From: Sequoia sempervirens
Taxonomy: Eukaryota > Streptophyta > Pinopsida > Cupressales > Cupressaceae
Assembly: GCA_007258455.2 (NCBI GenBank)
Contig: VDFB02321245.1
Location: 99,506 to 163,505 of the forward strand
Reading direction: 5' to 3'
DNA length: 64,000 nucleotides
Below, one piece after another: positions 12,601 through 24,629 of this stretch (position 1 is its first letter; each line of letters starts with the position of its first letter). The translations under genes and the position numbers were made by a program. The notes beneath the pieces are model-generated. The model searched no databases and was not told the DNA's origin. It saw only the letters and a list, made by a program, of their open reading frames with translations.

Positions 12601-12735
12601 TATTAGCAGTAGATTGCGACTGGTGAAGAGATGTTGTGGCGACACGTCATCATCCTGTGAAGCATTAATCGCCTAGAATCAGAGGAAGTCAATGATTGGC
12701 TAGAGGAATTGTTGACTAGAGGTGATGAGGTATAA
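9676..12735 (+). pseudogene. GU-1 unknown protein, ~1,020-codon frame, many stops
   Basis: I do not recognise this protein. It was delimited by comparison with GU-2: both run from an ATG (9676) to a stop (12733-12735) at the same relative place. Conserved stretches in order include LQNIEQSGLLEAAPIPI, then ERCFAIPPC, SWMYYVIAKI, FLEAHRFHMCSYLVYLIAFQ, FIQFPTFTYIRVYGY with PRYPSDRVVFMEFLR, and KYLIERRSDPWGHYAARL. Then comes an acidic SEDVEGLSDDDGEV, a low-complexity T/E/P-rich spacer, GRKRERPSYQLDFTEFD, and a C-terminal part rich in Glu, Lys and Gln (ENKQHLYTWKEQLAYKVKAY) that looks helical. In-frame stops include 9679, 10194, 10284, 10677, 11745 and others, mostly TAG at glutamine positions. 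No catalytic motif, signal peptide or membrane segment is visible. Its layout loosely recalls plant putative transposon-protein domains, unproven. Confidence 0.65.
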
Positions 12736-13046
12736 AACACCTAGTTAGGACGTCCTACCCTTCCAAAATAGCATTTATGACAAACAAGAGTTAACTTGAT
12801 GTCTCTTTCCAAGTTAGCTCACTGTCCCACTGATCATGCATGTCTATCTCCACTAATTGTGGATGTTTATTTCGGAGGCACTTTTGTATCTGGAGTTCTC
12901 TTTTAGTTTAGATTAAGTTAACTGAAGTAGATTTCTAGTTAACTATTAGGTTACCTACTTTTAGACATAGGAATAAATCTTGTAGATTGGCAAGAACTCA
13001 TTATTAACTCAAGGAGACTTTAGGGTTTCCTACTCCTTTGAGCTTC

Positions 13047-13054
13047 TATAAATA
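13047..13054 (+). promoter_or_regulatory. TATA box downstream of the GU-1 ORF
   Basis: TATAAATA in the context CTATAAATAAGAGCC, 312 bp after the ORF stop and about 0.9 kb before the unit's 3' end. The same box and flank occur in GU-2 (29770) and GU-4 (56934, minus strand), so it is conserved. It is the expected place for the promoter of an LTR. Confidence 0.6.
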
Positions 13055-13640
13055 AGAGCCTTTGCTCATTATTTTGTAATTGTGCTTCACAATAGCAAAA
13101 CGCTGAGCTAAAAAGCCTTCGACTTTGTTAGCTTAGTATATGTTCTTGAATCGTATTTGTTAAAGTTAAACGCCAAGTACAACTTGCGTTCTCTCTATTC
13201 AGATAGGTGTGTTCAATTTGTGTTCATGTATTCTTGGTTGATCGCTTCATGTATGATTGTCTCTTTAACACAAGTTGCTGTCCCAAAGTGTAATCTTTGA
13301 TTGAAGTTGGGATAATAAATCAGGAGAGCCTTGGGCCTTTGATCTAAAAGTCTCAAGATTTGTCATTGTATGTTGTTCTTAATAATCTTCCTTTTGGTCT
13401 ACACCTCGGAAAGAGCATTGTCTCTCCTTGGGAATTTAGAGAGTAGGATTATCGTTATTTGTTGTTTCTAAGTAGTCTACCTTTCAGCCTACACATCGGA
13501 AAGGACTTGGTGCCTCCTTGGGAATCCTGAGATCTAGCCTACCGTTTGATGATTACTTGCATGAGTTCTATTTCGGTGTAAATTTGGAAGTTCAGAGCCT
13601 TTAGATGCATTTTGATAGACAGTTCATCTAAGTGATCAAA

Positions 13641-13819
13641 CCATTCCATTCCCGCTCCTATGCCCCTCTTGCTCTGTTTATCTTGAGGAGATAGGATATA
13701 TTAAAAGTTAGCTTAGTTGTAGTTAAGCTCTGCAGAAACTAGAGAAAACCTTAGCTGCAACGCATTGTGCTTTATGCACCCTTGTGACCTGCCGTTGAGT
13801 AAAAAGATAGGAACATTAG
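13641..13819 (+). other. Conserved block in putative R-U5 of GU-1
   Basis: About 180 bp containing GCTCTGTTTATCTTG and AGATAGGAT that aligns closely with GU-2 30378-30555 and partly with GU-4 (about 50550-50640, minus strand). It lies downstream of the TATA box, so it would be transcribed. It looks at least as well conserved as the ORF, which suggests an RNA-level role such as packaging or 3'-end formation. That role is inference. Confidence 0.45.
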
Positions 13820-13959
13820 TTTACTTTACTTTTTATGCAAACATTAGCAAAAAGAGGGAGCTTCCCCTCCTAATTTGAAGAGCAGTTACTACACATTGTG
13901 CATAGCTGTCCGTTTCCAATAAGCACTCCAGAGGTGCTAATTGAAACGCCAATAGGTCC

Positions 13960-14982
13960 CAAATAAATGTGTCTCAATTCTTTTATGAGTATCATTTACA
14001 ATATTTTTTGTCTTTCTATTTCTTATTTTAAGAATATTTATGAAATAAACACAAGCATTGAAAGTAATGCCCTTCACAATAATTAAAACTTAAATTTATA
14101 TGGTTTTGTGCTCTATATATATTAATTTTATTTTATTATATATATGTGAAAATTTAAATTTATTGTAAAAATAATTGAAATTTCTTTCTCTTCTTTGTTT
14201 AACCTGCCCGATTAGTCCCTTACATGGGATTTGAATGTTTAATTTTATTTATCATGAAGTGGTGTTGTTTACATTTATATGTATATTTTGTCCTTTACTA
14301 ACTCTTGCCAACCAACAAATGATGATTTGAGTGCATAATAATTTTTTCCACAATATTTTTATGTAAATGACAATTATATTATATGTCCAATTTTTATTGA
14401 AAGTATTACTTAAAAATAAAGAAAAATATGGTAGAATTTGTATACCCATGCCAATTTTTGTTTAGTTTTACATTGATTTTGAGAGAATGTCATAACATAA
14501 TTTTATATAAAAAAAACCTAATTTTGTGTGAAGTGGGGCGCGTTTTCTAATTTGTCACCCTTATTCATTTACACATATCTCTACATATTTGATCATACAA
14601 TATTCATTCTGAACACATTATCTCAAGACTGAAACACACATTTATTGCATCCCTATGTCTCACAAGAAAGGAAATTTATCCTAAAATCTTGTTCCTCCAC
14701 CTTTTACAAGACAATATAGTTAGTTGTACACAGATTTTTAACAATTAAGTACAACTTGATTGATGAAATGGATAAAATTTATCTAAAACCAATTTATATC
14801 ACCCATATTAATTCCATGTCACATAATTGATCTTATAGTTTAATAAATTCTAACATAATTTATATTCTTGCATTGAACAATTAATGATTTCAATGGTCTA
14901 TGGAGTAGTAGAGGATGATAGTAACAATTGTTTCAATTCCATTGCATTATACCAAACATTTATTCTTTTGCTTCCATTTTTT
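13960..14982. other. AT-rich gap between GU-1 and Copia-1, nothing recognised
   Basis: Very AT-rich; a 65-codon minus-strand frame at 14252-14449 is unsupported. No transposon end is evident. Confidence 0.5.
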
Positions 14983-15974
14983 TGAGTGTGATGCACCTAT
15001 TTGTAATGGGTGGTTAAACTTTAAACAACCATAGCAATAATACTTCAAAACTTAATCATCCATAGCAATAACAGTCAAGCAAGACCTAGCAATGATGAAA
15101 ATAAGATGAACACACAATTTATGTGGAAACCCTTGTGGGAAAAAACCATGGCAAAATATTGCTTATATAGATCTTCTTGCAGGCACCAACCTACTTCAGC
15201 TTCTTTCGTAGGTACCAACCCATAGGAGACACCAATTCCCCACAACTAGGCACCAACTCAGCTAGAGACACCAATCTCTTTCAATTAGAGGCACCAACCT
15301 TCCAAGCTCTTTCTGTAGAAGGCACCAACCTTCAAAAATACAATGTGTTAAAGGTTTGGGAACTTCTTCTTGAATCTGCTCTAAAATGTCTTCTCAAATC
15401 TGCATGAAACCTCTTTCAAAAATCTGCCATAAGTGTGCTTCAATGTCTCCCACAAATGAGCTCTAATAGCTCTTATAAACCTGCTAAAATACTTCTTGCA
15501 AATCTGCTTGAATAACCTCTTATTTTTGCTCTTCATACCAAATATTATTCCATAAAAATTGCTTTCTTTTAACTCTCTTTCAACCCTGTATTTATACTTG
15601 CCAAAGCATCTTTTCATCCAAAAGAGGTGACTCCTCCAAGGGGGTCGGCCATATTAGCAACAAATGATTTTTATTTATTTTATTTTACTTGCCCAAGATG
15701 AGCGCTCATGTCAAGGGGGTCGTCCCTCTTTGGGAGGCCCAAATAAAATTATTTTATTTGTAATTAAATTACCTCCAACTTGGGGTGGAACCATGAGAGG
15801 GGTCGTCCCAAATTTTATATAATATTATTTTGTATTTTAAAAAAATCCTCCAAATGGGCGCTAGACATGGGTTGGTCCATGTATACTATAAATCATTATT
15901 TTGTAAAATAGTTAACTCCTCCTTGCCCAACGCTATCTCAATAATAGTGCCATAAATTTGGCACAATTTGACTT
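14983..15974 (-). repeat. Copia-1 3' LTR (approximate ends)
   Basis: Aligns with 39583-40618 over nearly its whole length. Shared blocks include the ACCAACC-rich part, CAAATCTGC-type repeats, TATTTATAC (a TATA box on the minus strand near 15590-15600) and CAAGGGGGTCGTCCCTC. The two copies differ by many substitutions and small indels, so this element is old. The outer edge at about 14983 is uncertain. Confidence 0.7.
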
Positions 15975-15983
15975 CTAATAAAT

Positions 15984-16860
15984 TCACCTAACTTGCCCTT
16001 TGACATCAATGACAATAATCCAAAAATCTTTCCCTTTGTCATTGATGGCAACTCTGCAAAGAAATAGTCTTTTGAATGCAATAGGATTCTTCAAGATGTT
16101 AATTGCACTTGTATTATCATAGAATATGGAAATGGGATGCTCATACTCAATCTTAATATCCTTCAATGTCTGTTTCATCCAAGAGCCTGAGTGCAACAAG
16201 CTAATGCTGCAATGTATTCCTCCTCTGCTGTAGACAAAGTAACTGAAGCCTATTTCTTACTCATTCAAGGTACAAGACTATTACCAAGAATGCTCCTCCA
16301 CTAGTACTTTTTCTATCATCAATGCTGCTGGCCCAATCCGAACCTGTATATGTTGTGAGGGTGAAATCTTCACCTCTTTGATAACACAACCTAAAATCCA
16401 TAGTTCCTTTTAGATATTTGAATATTCTCTTGATCGGTTGCACATGAGTTTCCTTTGATGTTGCTTGAAACTGTGCCACCAAACCAATTGCTTGCATAAT
16501 ATCAGGTCTTGTAGTTGTCACATATAGTAAACTTCCAATCAAGGACCTATTAGAGTTTGATTAGCCTTAGGAGATTCATCATCCTTACCCAATTTACATC
16601 TTGTAACCATGGTAGTGCTCACTAGATTGCATCCTCCATCTTGAATTTCTTCAACATCTCTTTAATATACTTGGTTTGTGAAATAAATATCCCCTTATTT
16701 GATTGGGAAATTTACAACCCAAGGAAGAAAGACAATTCACCAAACATTGACATTTCAAACTCTTTTTGCATGTTCATGGCAAACTCTTGGCACATCTTGT
16801 CACTGATACCTCCAAAAATGATATCATCCACACACACCACAACTATCAATTGATCTTCAT
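15984..16860 (-). pseudogene. Copia-1 RT C-terminal part and RNase H remnant
   Basis: On the minus strand from 16860 the RT active site reads CVDDIIFGG (normally YVDD, so the Tyr has become Cys). It is followed by thumb-like sequence, then GSLLYVTTTRPDI, FKYLKGTMDFRL, the RNase H stretch GSDWASSIDDRKSTSG (Asp present), a broken block where the A-E-A-E-Y motif should be, and FYDNTSAINILKNP near the end. Stops and frameshifts occur near 16560 and 16200-16260. The plus-strand side is joined to solo LTR F. Confidence 0.8.
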
Positions 16861-18674
16861 TGTAATGTCCCCACTTTCCATTCTGCTTATTAAATAATAA
16901 TTAATTTAATTATTTAGTGTTACCTAGTAAAAAGTGCAATTATAAGGTAATATTGAATAATCATATTAATGAGGTTTTAAAGTGACTCGGGAATATTTAT
17001 GAGATTATTTAATAAAGTCACTTTAATAATAAAGTGATAATTGGTTTTGGTGGGAAAACTTTAAGGGATTATAAAAAAGGTTTGTGGGCTCATTTTTGAG
17101 GATGGGAAGTTTATTATTATTTTATTGGAGATTGTGAGAACTCAATTTTCTTGAACGAGAGGACGGAAACCCTCAAGTTCAGGTTTGGGATTTGGACGAA
17201 AACTCGGATCCTTTTAGGTTTGAAGGATTGGACTAAAACCCAGTTCCTTCCAGAGGTGGATTCACGTCAGGATTCACATTTGGGCGTCATCGATTGTGGG
17301 AATTTTGTGTGTCTTCTTCAAAGACGAAATTTCCAAAACCGATTTATTTGGTGGAATCGATTTTACATTGGTGGCCGTCATTTTAGTTCATAGTGCAAGT
17401 TTATTATGCCAATGATAGCATGTTCAATGTTTATTTGAGCTGCAGCTATACAGGACATTTATATCAATTTATATATTATCAATAATTGTATTCTGGCCAA
17501 ATCATTTGTGATCAAAGAGCGGAAGCTCTTAACCTTGTTGCAGGCTTCATTGTTAAAAGGCAGCCTACCTTATATATTGAACTAAAGAGGGGCAATATTG
17601 AAGTTTGGTAAATAATATTAAAAGACTTTCAATGGTTCCAGGAATTTCGGGAGCTGCTTGGTTGACTCCTACCTTTTTCCATCGTTGTTGTCAAGGAACG
17701 ACCAACTAACTTACATGGCTGGTTGGGAAAGTCAAGGAAGGAAATTTGGATGCATGTGACTACCTTCACAACTGCTACTAGCAAGAGGAAAAATAAAGCA
17801 TAAGGAATCTCAAGGAAGGGCAGAAACTCTATCTTCATGTTAATTGCAATATCCATAATTAGTTTGGCATCGTAATATATCCCTAGCCTCCATGGGGATG
17901 ATGTGGAAGGAGGGTTAGTCAAAGAAAGTGTCGCCTCCCCTTTTTGAAGCCATTCACCATTCCTTGGTTGCTGTTGACAATTGCAAGGAAGCTATATCGG
18001 CATAAGGGAATTGTGGACTTGAGGCTGTGGGCTAGTCAAAAAGGAGGATTTGATACAAATATTCTAGTGCAGCATTTACAAGAAGTTGTAGCTTTCAAAA
18101 GGAGCATCGTATACAACAGGAGGGTGACGTGGCATTAGGGAGCCATAAGGAAAAGACAAACAGGAAAAGACAATTATAATCAACCGCCAACATGGTTATT
18201 TAAATATAACTTAGTGAAGCAAACGATTGGAGAATCGATTATATAAGAGACGACATGTATGGAGAGGTAAACCATTTGATGAAGGAATGTATCGATTGCC
18301 ATCTTGGGTTGGCACTTGACTGCTGCAGCTGTGATCATCCCAATGCAGCCATTATTCTATCATATACTCAGTCAACTGTTAATGGTATTTTGATATTCCC
18401 CTTCTTTTTGTATATCTGATATAAATTGTCAATACTGTTACTGAACTGTAGTAATACTGTGATTGGTATTTTTCCATCTTAATGTATTGAATGAATATAT
18501 GCAATCTGAGTTAGTGCAGTGTTTGGAAATGTATTTTGTTTCATTTAATGTATGTCACTTGTGAAACCCAAATCTCTGAATTACCAGTTTAGTCAACAAA
18601 CTGTTTGACAAAATGATACATCTGTCAAACTGAGGAAATTGGAAAAAAGTATCGTTTTATCCGATAGGGGATAC
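16861..18674 (+). mobile_element. Solo LTR F inserted in the Copia-1 RT gene
   Basis: An 1,814-bp unit starting TGTAATGTCCCC and ending GGGGATAC, flanked by a perfect TTCAT duplication (16856-16860 and 18675-18679). The RT reading frame on the minus strand stops at one edge (VDSNLYIKIVSE) and resumes at the other (EDQLIVVV), which fixes both edges independently. TATATAAG at 18240-18247 is a likely promoter, about 430 bp before the end, so the plus strand is the LTR sense. It has no coding sequence. The last two bases are AC rather than CA. Confidence 0.85.
18240..18247 (+). promoter_or_regulatory. TATA box of solo LTR F
   Basis: TATATAAG in the context CGATTATATAAGAGACG, at the expected distance from the end for an LTR with an R-U5 of about 0.4 kb. 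Confidence 0.5.
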
Positions 18675-18679
18675 TTCAT

Positions 18680-21186
18680 TCACTCACAATCTTGATATAA
18701 AGATTGCTATCCACAATTCCTTTCTTGAATCCTTACTTTTGTAGGTATTTGTCAAGTCTTGCATACCATGGTCTGGGAGCTTGTTTTAGTCCATAGAGTG
18801 CTTTCTTCAATTTGCACACATAATCCCTGTTTTCTGACAACAAGAACCATTCTAGTTGTTCAATGTATACCTCTTCCTCTAGATTGCCATTAAGGAAGGC
18901 AGACTTATCATCTATTTGATAGACCTTGAAATTTGAAACTAGCAAATGCTAAAAACATTCTGATAGCTTCTAATCTGGCAATAGGAGCAAATGTTTCTTC
19001 AAAAGCTGATACCTTCTACTCGTGCATATCCTTTGCATACTAACCTCGCCTTGTTCCTCACCACTTGAGCATCTTCATTTAGCTTATTCCTGAAGACCCA
19101 CTTAGTGCCAATTACATTCTTGTCTTTAGGTCTTGGGACAAGTTCCTAAATTTCATTCTTTTCTATTTGATTCAGTTCCTCCTCCATTGCCCCTATCCAA
19201 AATTTATCTTCACTTGCTTATTTGAAGTTCTTAGGTTCTATTTTGGAAAGCAAAGACATATTTCATGATCTGAAATATTAGCCAATCTCTGCCTGGTCTT
19301 AATTTCTCCATCTTTGTCACCTGTAAGTCCTCCGAATGACTTCTTTGGAAAAATTTGGATGGTGTCTTAGATGATGTTCTTAATGGTGTCTTTGGATCTC
19401 TTTGCTCAACTATGTCCTTAGTTTCTTCCTCTGTTTCCTCTTCTTTGCAAATTTAGTCATTTTGAGGAACACCTTGCACATTTTCTTGATAGTATCTTCC
19501 CTCATCTACTTTCATGTTTGCACTTTCAATGACCTTATGCAACTCTTATTGTAACATGTGTATGCTTTACTTCTTGAAGAATAGCCAAGGAATATTCCTT
19601 AATCAACTCTAGAATCAAACTTTCCCAAATCTTCTTCATCTCTCCTTATGTAACATGTACTACCAATCACCTTGAAATACTTCACCATTGTAAGTCTTCC
19701 TTTCCATAACTCATACGGTTTTTTGTTGTTGTTCACTCTGACTTGTCCACGGTTTAAAATATAGACTGCCATATGAACCACATCTCTCCATAATGTGTTA
19801 GGTAACTTGGACGCATTTAGTATGGCTCTAGCCGTTTCTTGGATTGTTCTATTCTTTCTTTCCACAACCCCATTTTGTTGTATAGTTCTTGCAGTTGAAT
19901 AATGTCTTCTTATCCCATGCTTTTCACAAAAGTCTTCAAACTCATTTGAAGTGAATTCTCCTCTATCTGATTTAAGACATTTGGCTTTTAAGCTTGTTTC
20001 ATTCTCCACTAATGCTTTGAATTCCTTAAACTTGTTAAAAACTTTAGATTTTTCTTATAAAAATGTGACCCAAGTCATTCTAGAATAGTCATCAATTAAC
20101 AATATGAAATACCTCTCTTTGCATACCTTTTGTTTTGGTTGGCCCATAGAGACCTGTATGTAGAAGCTCCAACGATTTCAATGTAGAGTGTTCCTTTGAT
20201 GTAAAACTCACTCTAGTCTGTTTCCCTAGTTGACATTGCTTACAAGTGATGTTTGAGGGCTTTGAAATCTTTGGCATGTCTCTCACAGCTTCCTTACGAC
20301 TGATCTTGACAAGGTTGCCAAAGTTTATGTGCCCCATTCTCTTGTGCCATAACCAACTTTCATTTTCTTGACTCATACAACATCTTTCTCCTTCGATCTC
20401 ACTAAGAACATAGAGATTATTAGCTACTCATTTGGCTTTTGCCACTTGCTTCCCTACTTTTCTAATTTCACATCCTTTTGCATGAAATGTAAGAGTGTGC
20501 CCTCAGTCACACATTTGACTTACACTTAGAAGAATATGTCTCAAACTCTCAACATATAGCACATTCTCAATTTTTGTTTTACCATTATCAAGGCTAAGAG
20601 TGCCTTTCTTTGATATCCTTGTAGAAGCATTATCTCCAAACTTCACTGATCCACCATTCACTTGTTTGAGAGTAAGAATTTTACTCTTATCACCTGTCAT
20701 GTGCTTTAAACAACCGCTATCAATATACCATTGATCTCCTTCGTTTTGTGCAAGTAGGGCTGTTTGAACAAGCATGGATTTTTGTTTCTTTTCTTCTTTT
20801 TCCATATTTTTGAAGTTTTTTCTATTTGCTTGATTGTTGTTTCTTCCTTTTTACTTTGCTTGGAAATAAGGCCACTTCTACAAAATTTTGTTGTATGCTC
20901 AGAATTGTTACAGTTGTAACATATGACATAATCCATAAGAGGAGCAAAAGAGTTAAAGTTTCTGTTTATGAACCCATGACTTATGTTCTTGTTCCTTGCT
21001 CCATAATCCATTGCTTATGCGTAAAGTTAATTCATGGATGCATTCTACAATCTATTGCCTTATGACCAAATTGATTGCACAAAAAAAATAACCAAAGAAG
21101 GAATTATAGAATCTGGGCATATGAGTTTGTATTGATGGAAAGAGTAACAACCACCCCTGATTTTTGTTTTTTGATTGTTTGCTAAG
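18680..21186 (-). pseudogene. Copia-1 zinc knuckles, protease, integrase and RT N-terminal part
   Basis: Minus-strand order from 21186: RFYNSFFGYFF leading into a partly frameshifted knuckle CNQFGHKAIDC; a second knuckle CYNCNNSEHTTKFC (CX2CX4HX4C intact, about 20900); protease with YIDSGC (about 20725); the GAG-pre-integrase stretch LWHKRMGHINFGNL with CKQC; integrase with SDRGEF and the catalytic Glu in VVERKNR retained; then a decayed linker and RT with QIDDKSAFLNG and KKALYGLKQAPRPWYARLDKYL. A TAA after RMTWVTFL and many frame changes around 18950-19600 make it non-functional. This is the same lineage as the gag at 37859-39515, because the reading continues across GU-3. Confidence 0.85.
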
Positions 21187-22036
21187 TGTAGTGCGAGGTG
21201 CATGTTTTGCATTCAAGTGTTTTGCAACATAACATTCATAGTGTTGGCTAACAGATTGGGCAGATAATATTGACTCCTTGCTCGAAAAGGTGCCTCTGTA
21301 CCAACAACTCTAGATAATTACCCTCTATAGAAAAGTAATCGCCCTATGAATTGAAGAGGTACAACTCCCTCATATGATTTTCAATGAATTAGAAAAACTG
21401 AAAATAGAAAATTAATGTGTGCTTTTAACCAAAAAGCTATAAAGGCTAAATTCGATATAAGAAAGATTTCCGAATTCAGATGCAATTGAAAGATGATATA
21501 AATTGGCGCAAAGACACTTTATATGAGATAATCTAATAATGAAATGTTTTCCCCAATATTATCTAAAAACTAAAATCGATTACGGAGATAAACACGTATA
21601 CATTCACACAAGAATAAGCATAAGCATGAGAGAAAGATATAAACACACAGATTCAAGATTCTCAAACTATCTCCATAAACCAGATGCACATAGACAACTA
21701 GTGATTTCAATCAATAGTTAATGCAAAGATGTATTCAAAGCATATAATATTAGGTCATTCAAAATAATGACCAGAGAGAGAGTTCATTCCAAATACAAAC
21801 ATATATATAAGCAGGCGAGTAATCGCTTCTTTTTGCCCATAACTAACCAAGAATGTAAAGTCCTTCAAATTATGATAAAGAACAAGAAAGCAACTGAAAA
21901 GTCAGGATGGAGGTGCTTCATTTCCAGATTTCGTGGATGAGACAAGTCTTTTCCTTAAGGCTTGGAAAGCCTTTGTGACATGTGGCAGCTCCTTATGTTG
22001 GGGAATAGTAACGTTCCCCATTCGTAACCTCCACAT
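21187..22036 (-). other. GU-3 3' terminal region after the ORF
   Basis: On the minus strand this 0.85-kb piece follows the ORF end, which the GU-2 insertion interrupts. It contains TTATATATATG near 21800-21812, a possible TATA box, then AT-rich non-coding sequence to CACTACA. The layout parallels the 0.9-kb post-ORF segment of GU-1 and GU-2, although the sequence is too diverged to align by eye. Confidence 0.4.
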
Positions 22037-22570
22037 TGTTGTACCCAAAATAAATTTTTGGCATTATGCTTAAATTGAGCTAAATCATGTAAAAATGCCG
22101 TCAAAAGTTTGTTTTAGGTCAAACCAAACATTAGGTCTTTGTGGGTTCTATCAAGGAAGATATGTGCCAAATTTTGGAAAATTGAAAATTAGGGTTTCGT
22201 ACCCCTATTTTTAGGGAAACCCCTGAAAATAGGACCTTCTCGGAAATGATTGAAAATGATTTTGATAGGATTAATCGACTTCACGATCACACTGGTCAAG
22301 TCAGAATCATCAAAAGACATGTTTTACTCTGGTGGGTCTATTTCTGTTTTTCAGGAACAAAGTTAGGAGCTCTGCAGCCATTAATGGCAGATTGGCTAGT
22401 ACCAGGTGCTGAAAGCTAAACTTCAAAAGCTTCAACGATACAACCATGGCGGAAAAGGACCGAAAAGATGTTGTTTGATGAAGGAGATTCTGGAAACCGG
22501 AAAAGGCCAAAATTTGGCTAAACTTTGGAAATGCTACCAAGGAGAAGCAGTTCAAAATACCAAAAGTGCC

Positions 22571-24440
22571 TTTAATAAAGAGAATCGAAATATACCGAGC
22601 CAATTTTTTCAATTTTTCAAAGGCAAATTACAATGAATCAAGCACCCGTTAAGGTTAGTCAGAAAACCAAAACGATGCTGAAAGTAACTCTAACCTGAAT
22701 GTACACCAGGATCCCGAAATGGGCAAGGTGTGAGCATTGGTCAGAGGGTCTCAAAAGTAAATGCTAGAAAGAAACTCTAACCACGAGATGCGCCGGCGAG
22801 CGACGAGCATTCGGTCAGAGGGTCCCTATCTATTGCAATACTGGAAAGAAGCTCAACACCAAGCATGTGCTACTCAGTCCATGATAGACAAGAGGCGACC
22901 ATATGGCGGAGACTTTGAATTTACAAGCAAATTAAGAAAATAGGCGGCAAGCCAGCCTCTTCCACTTATTCAGTGGGCAGATACAAACATTGAAAATTGC
23001 AAGAATATTAAAGATGCTGACAGTACTACTGTACAGCTTACAATATGTGAAAAGTGCTTGCAATATCAAGTAAATAGAGCTCTTTAACCTTAGCAATGAT
23101 AAGTATGTCTTTCTCAATGTTTTCCCAAAGCTTCCTATCACTTCCCAACTCAAGAACCACTCAAAATGCGAACTGATATGACTGTCACAAAGTCTGAAAC
23201 TGGTAAACAGCAACACAGAATTAATTTGAAATGATCACAACTCTCACCCTTCTCACCCGATTGACTCCAAACGAAATGCAACAGCCCTCTATGATCAAGG
23301 CGCCCAAGGGAGTACCAGAAAACAGACCCAATACACAGTATTTAATTTTATCTTGAATCCAATGCAAGTACAAAATGTACGGCCCAAGGAGAGGGGCGAT
23401 TTCTTCATATAAAAATCAGCACTTTATTAAAAATTATGAAACTTCACAAATATAGGCGCCTTCCCTAGACAAATGCAAATGCGAAACACCCAGAATGCAA
23501 TCTTTTTGTATTTTTGGAATATGAATGAAAACAGCAGTTTAGCTATGAACTCAGCAACCTCTGAAAATGACATAAAAATGCAAACAACTGAACTACCAAT
23601 GCAATTAACTCTCTACAAGCATACCTCACTACAAAATGCACTCAAACACAAGAAATATCTCCACTAGGTGCTGTCTCACAAGCACGAAGTCGAGCCAAGC
23701 TAGGAGGCATTCATTCCTCGAAGCAATCCTCTCACCATTTCGGCAGCATAACTTTACTCAAGACGTTGGATGATGAAACTGAAGACCAAGACCTCCTTTT
23801 AAAGACTTGAGATGACTGTCCAGAAGCTTCTAGAAACCCAGCATTTCAAATTTTGAGTAACTCCTTTTCCCTCCAAAAGTGGCGTCCTTTTTGCCTTAGC
23901 AAATTTGACATTTTAAATTACAATAAACTCCAAGGTGGGCGTCCTTTTCTCCAACATTGATTTTTGACATTAGAAAATATAAAATAATCCTCATGGGGCG
24001 CCACCCCTTCAAAAGCCACCTTTTAAAAACAACTTAAGTTCCAACACTAGGCTAAGGGGGTCAACAGCAAAATATAACATTAAACATGCCTTTATTAAAA
24101 TTAATTCAACTTATCTCTCCAAACGAGCCCCAAAGCCGAAATTGAGCAAAACCAACTGAACAACTGAAGTAGAAGGTTAATCGAGCCGAGACCAACAAGA
24201 CCATGCCAGAAATAGAATTTACTAAAAATAGTAAATTCGTGAAAGTGCTCAGAATGCCAAAACGAACACATCACCGAAAAGCTCACGAAAAACCCAGAAG
24301 GAATCCGCAATTCAAACGCCAATCCGTGAGCACAAGAAACCACCAGCCAAGAAACCCTAATTTCACCACCGGAAAGCCTACGGGTCTCCAGAATAGGCTA
24401 ACGGTAAATCAGAAGAAGTCATGCTCGAGAAGGGGACATT
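22571..24440 (-). mobile_element. LTR-like copy A inside GU-2
   Basis: About 1.87 kb that aligns with solo LTR B over its length. Shared blocks include AACCAAAACGATG, TACACCAGGATCCCGA, GCCAGCCTCTTCCACTTATT, TCGAAGCAA with CCATTTCGGCAGCAT, and the end GAGAAGGGGACATT. On the minus strand it begins at about 24440. The final ACA of the family terminus is missing and I found no target duplication, so a small deletion at the edges is likely. Flanking sequence on both sides matches GU-1 leader sequence, which shows it is an insertion. Confidence 0.7.
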
Positions 24441-24629
24441 CTGAGCACCCTTGGATCTCAAGGGCTAAATGTAGTCACCAGATTCATCCAAGGCAGTCAT
24501 CCTCTGCGTTTTCTTGCTGGCTCGACAACGAAACATTCAACGAAACCATTTGATGAAGTGATCATCGACAAATGTCAACAGAAGGCGAAGAGGCTGTTAT
24601 AATGAACATCCAAAAACGACTGCTTAGCA

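Larger units (their letters stand above)
6861..13954 (+). mobile_element. GU-1: 7.1-kb TG...CA-type unit with a large unknown ORF
   Basis: Begins TGTTGTACCC and ends GAAACGCCAATA (the last five bases correspond to CAACA in GU-2 and GU-4, with one C to T change). It is flanked by a perfect 5-bp duplication, GGTCC at 6856-6860 and 13955-13959. Internal order: a 0.7-kb leader, an array of GGCGCC-bearing units, a reading frame of about 1,020 codons, a TATAAATA box, then 0.9 kb to the end. There are no long direct terminal repeats and no gag, protease, RT or integrase motif. TG/CA ends and 5-bp duplications are LTR-retrotransposon signs. A promoter near the 3' end makes a giant solo LTR with the ORF in U3 the most economical reading. 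A non-autonomous element that lost an LTR is the alternative. Confidence 0.75.
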
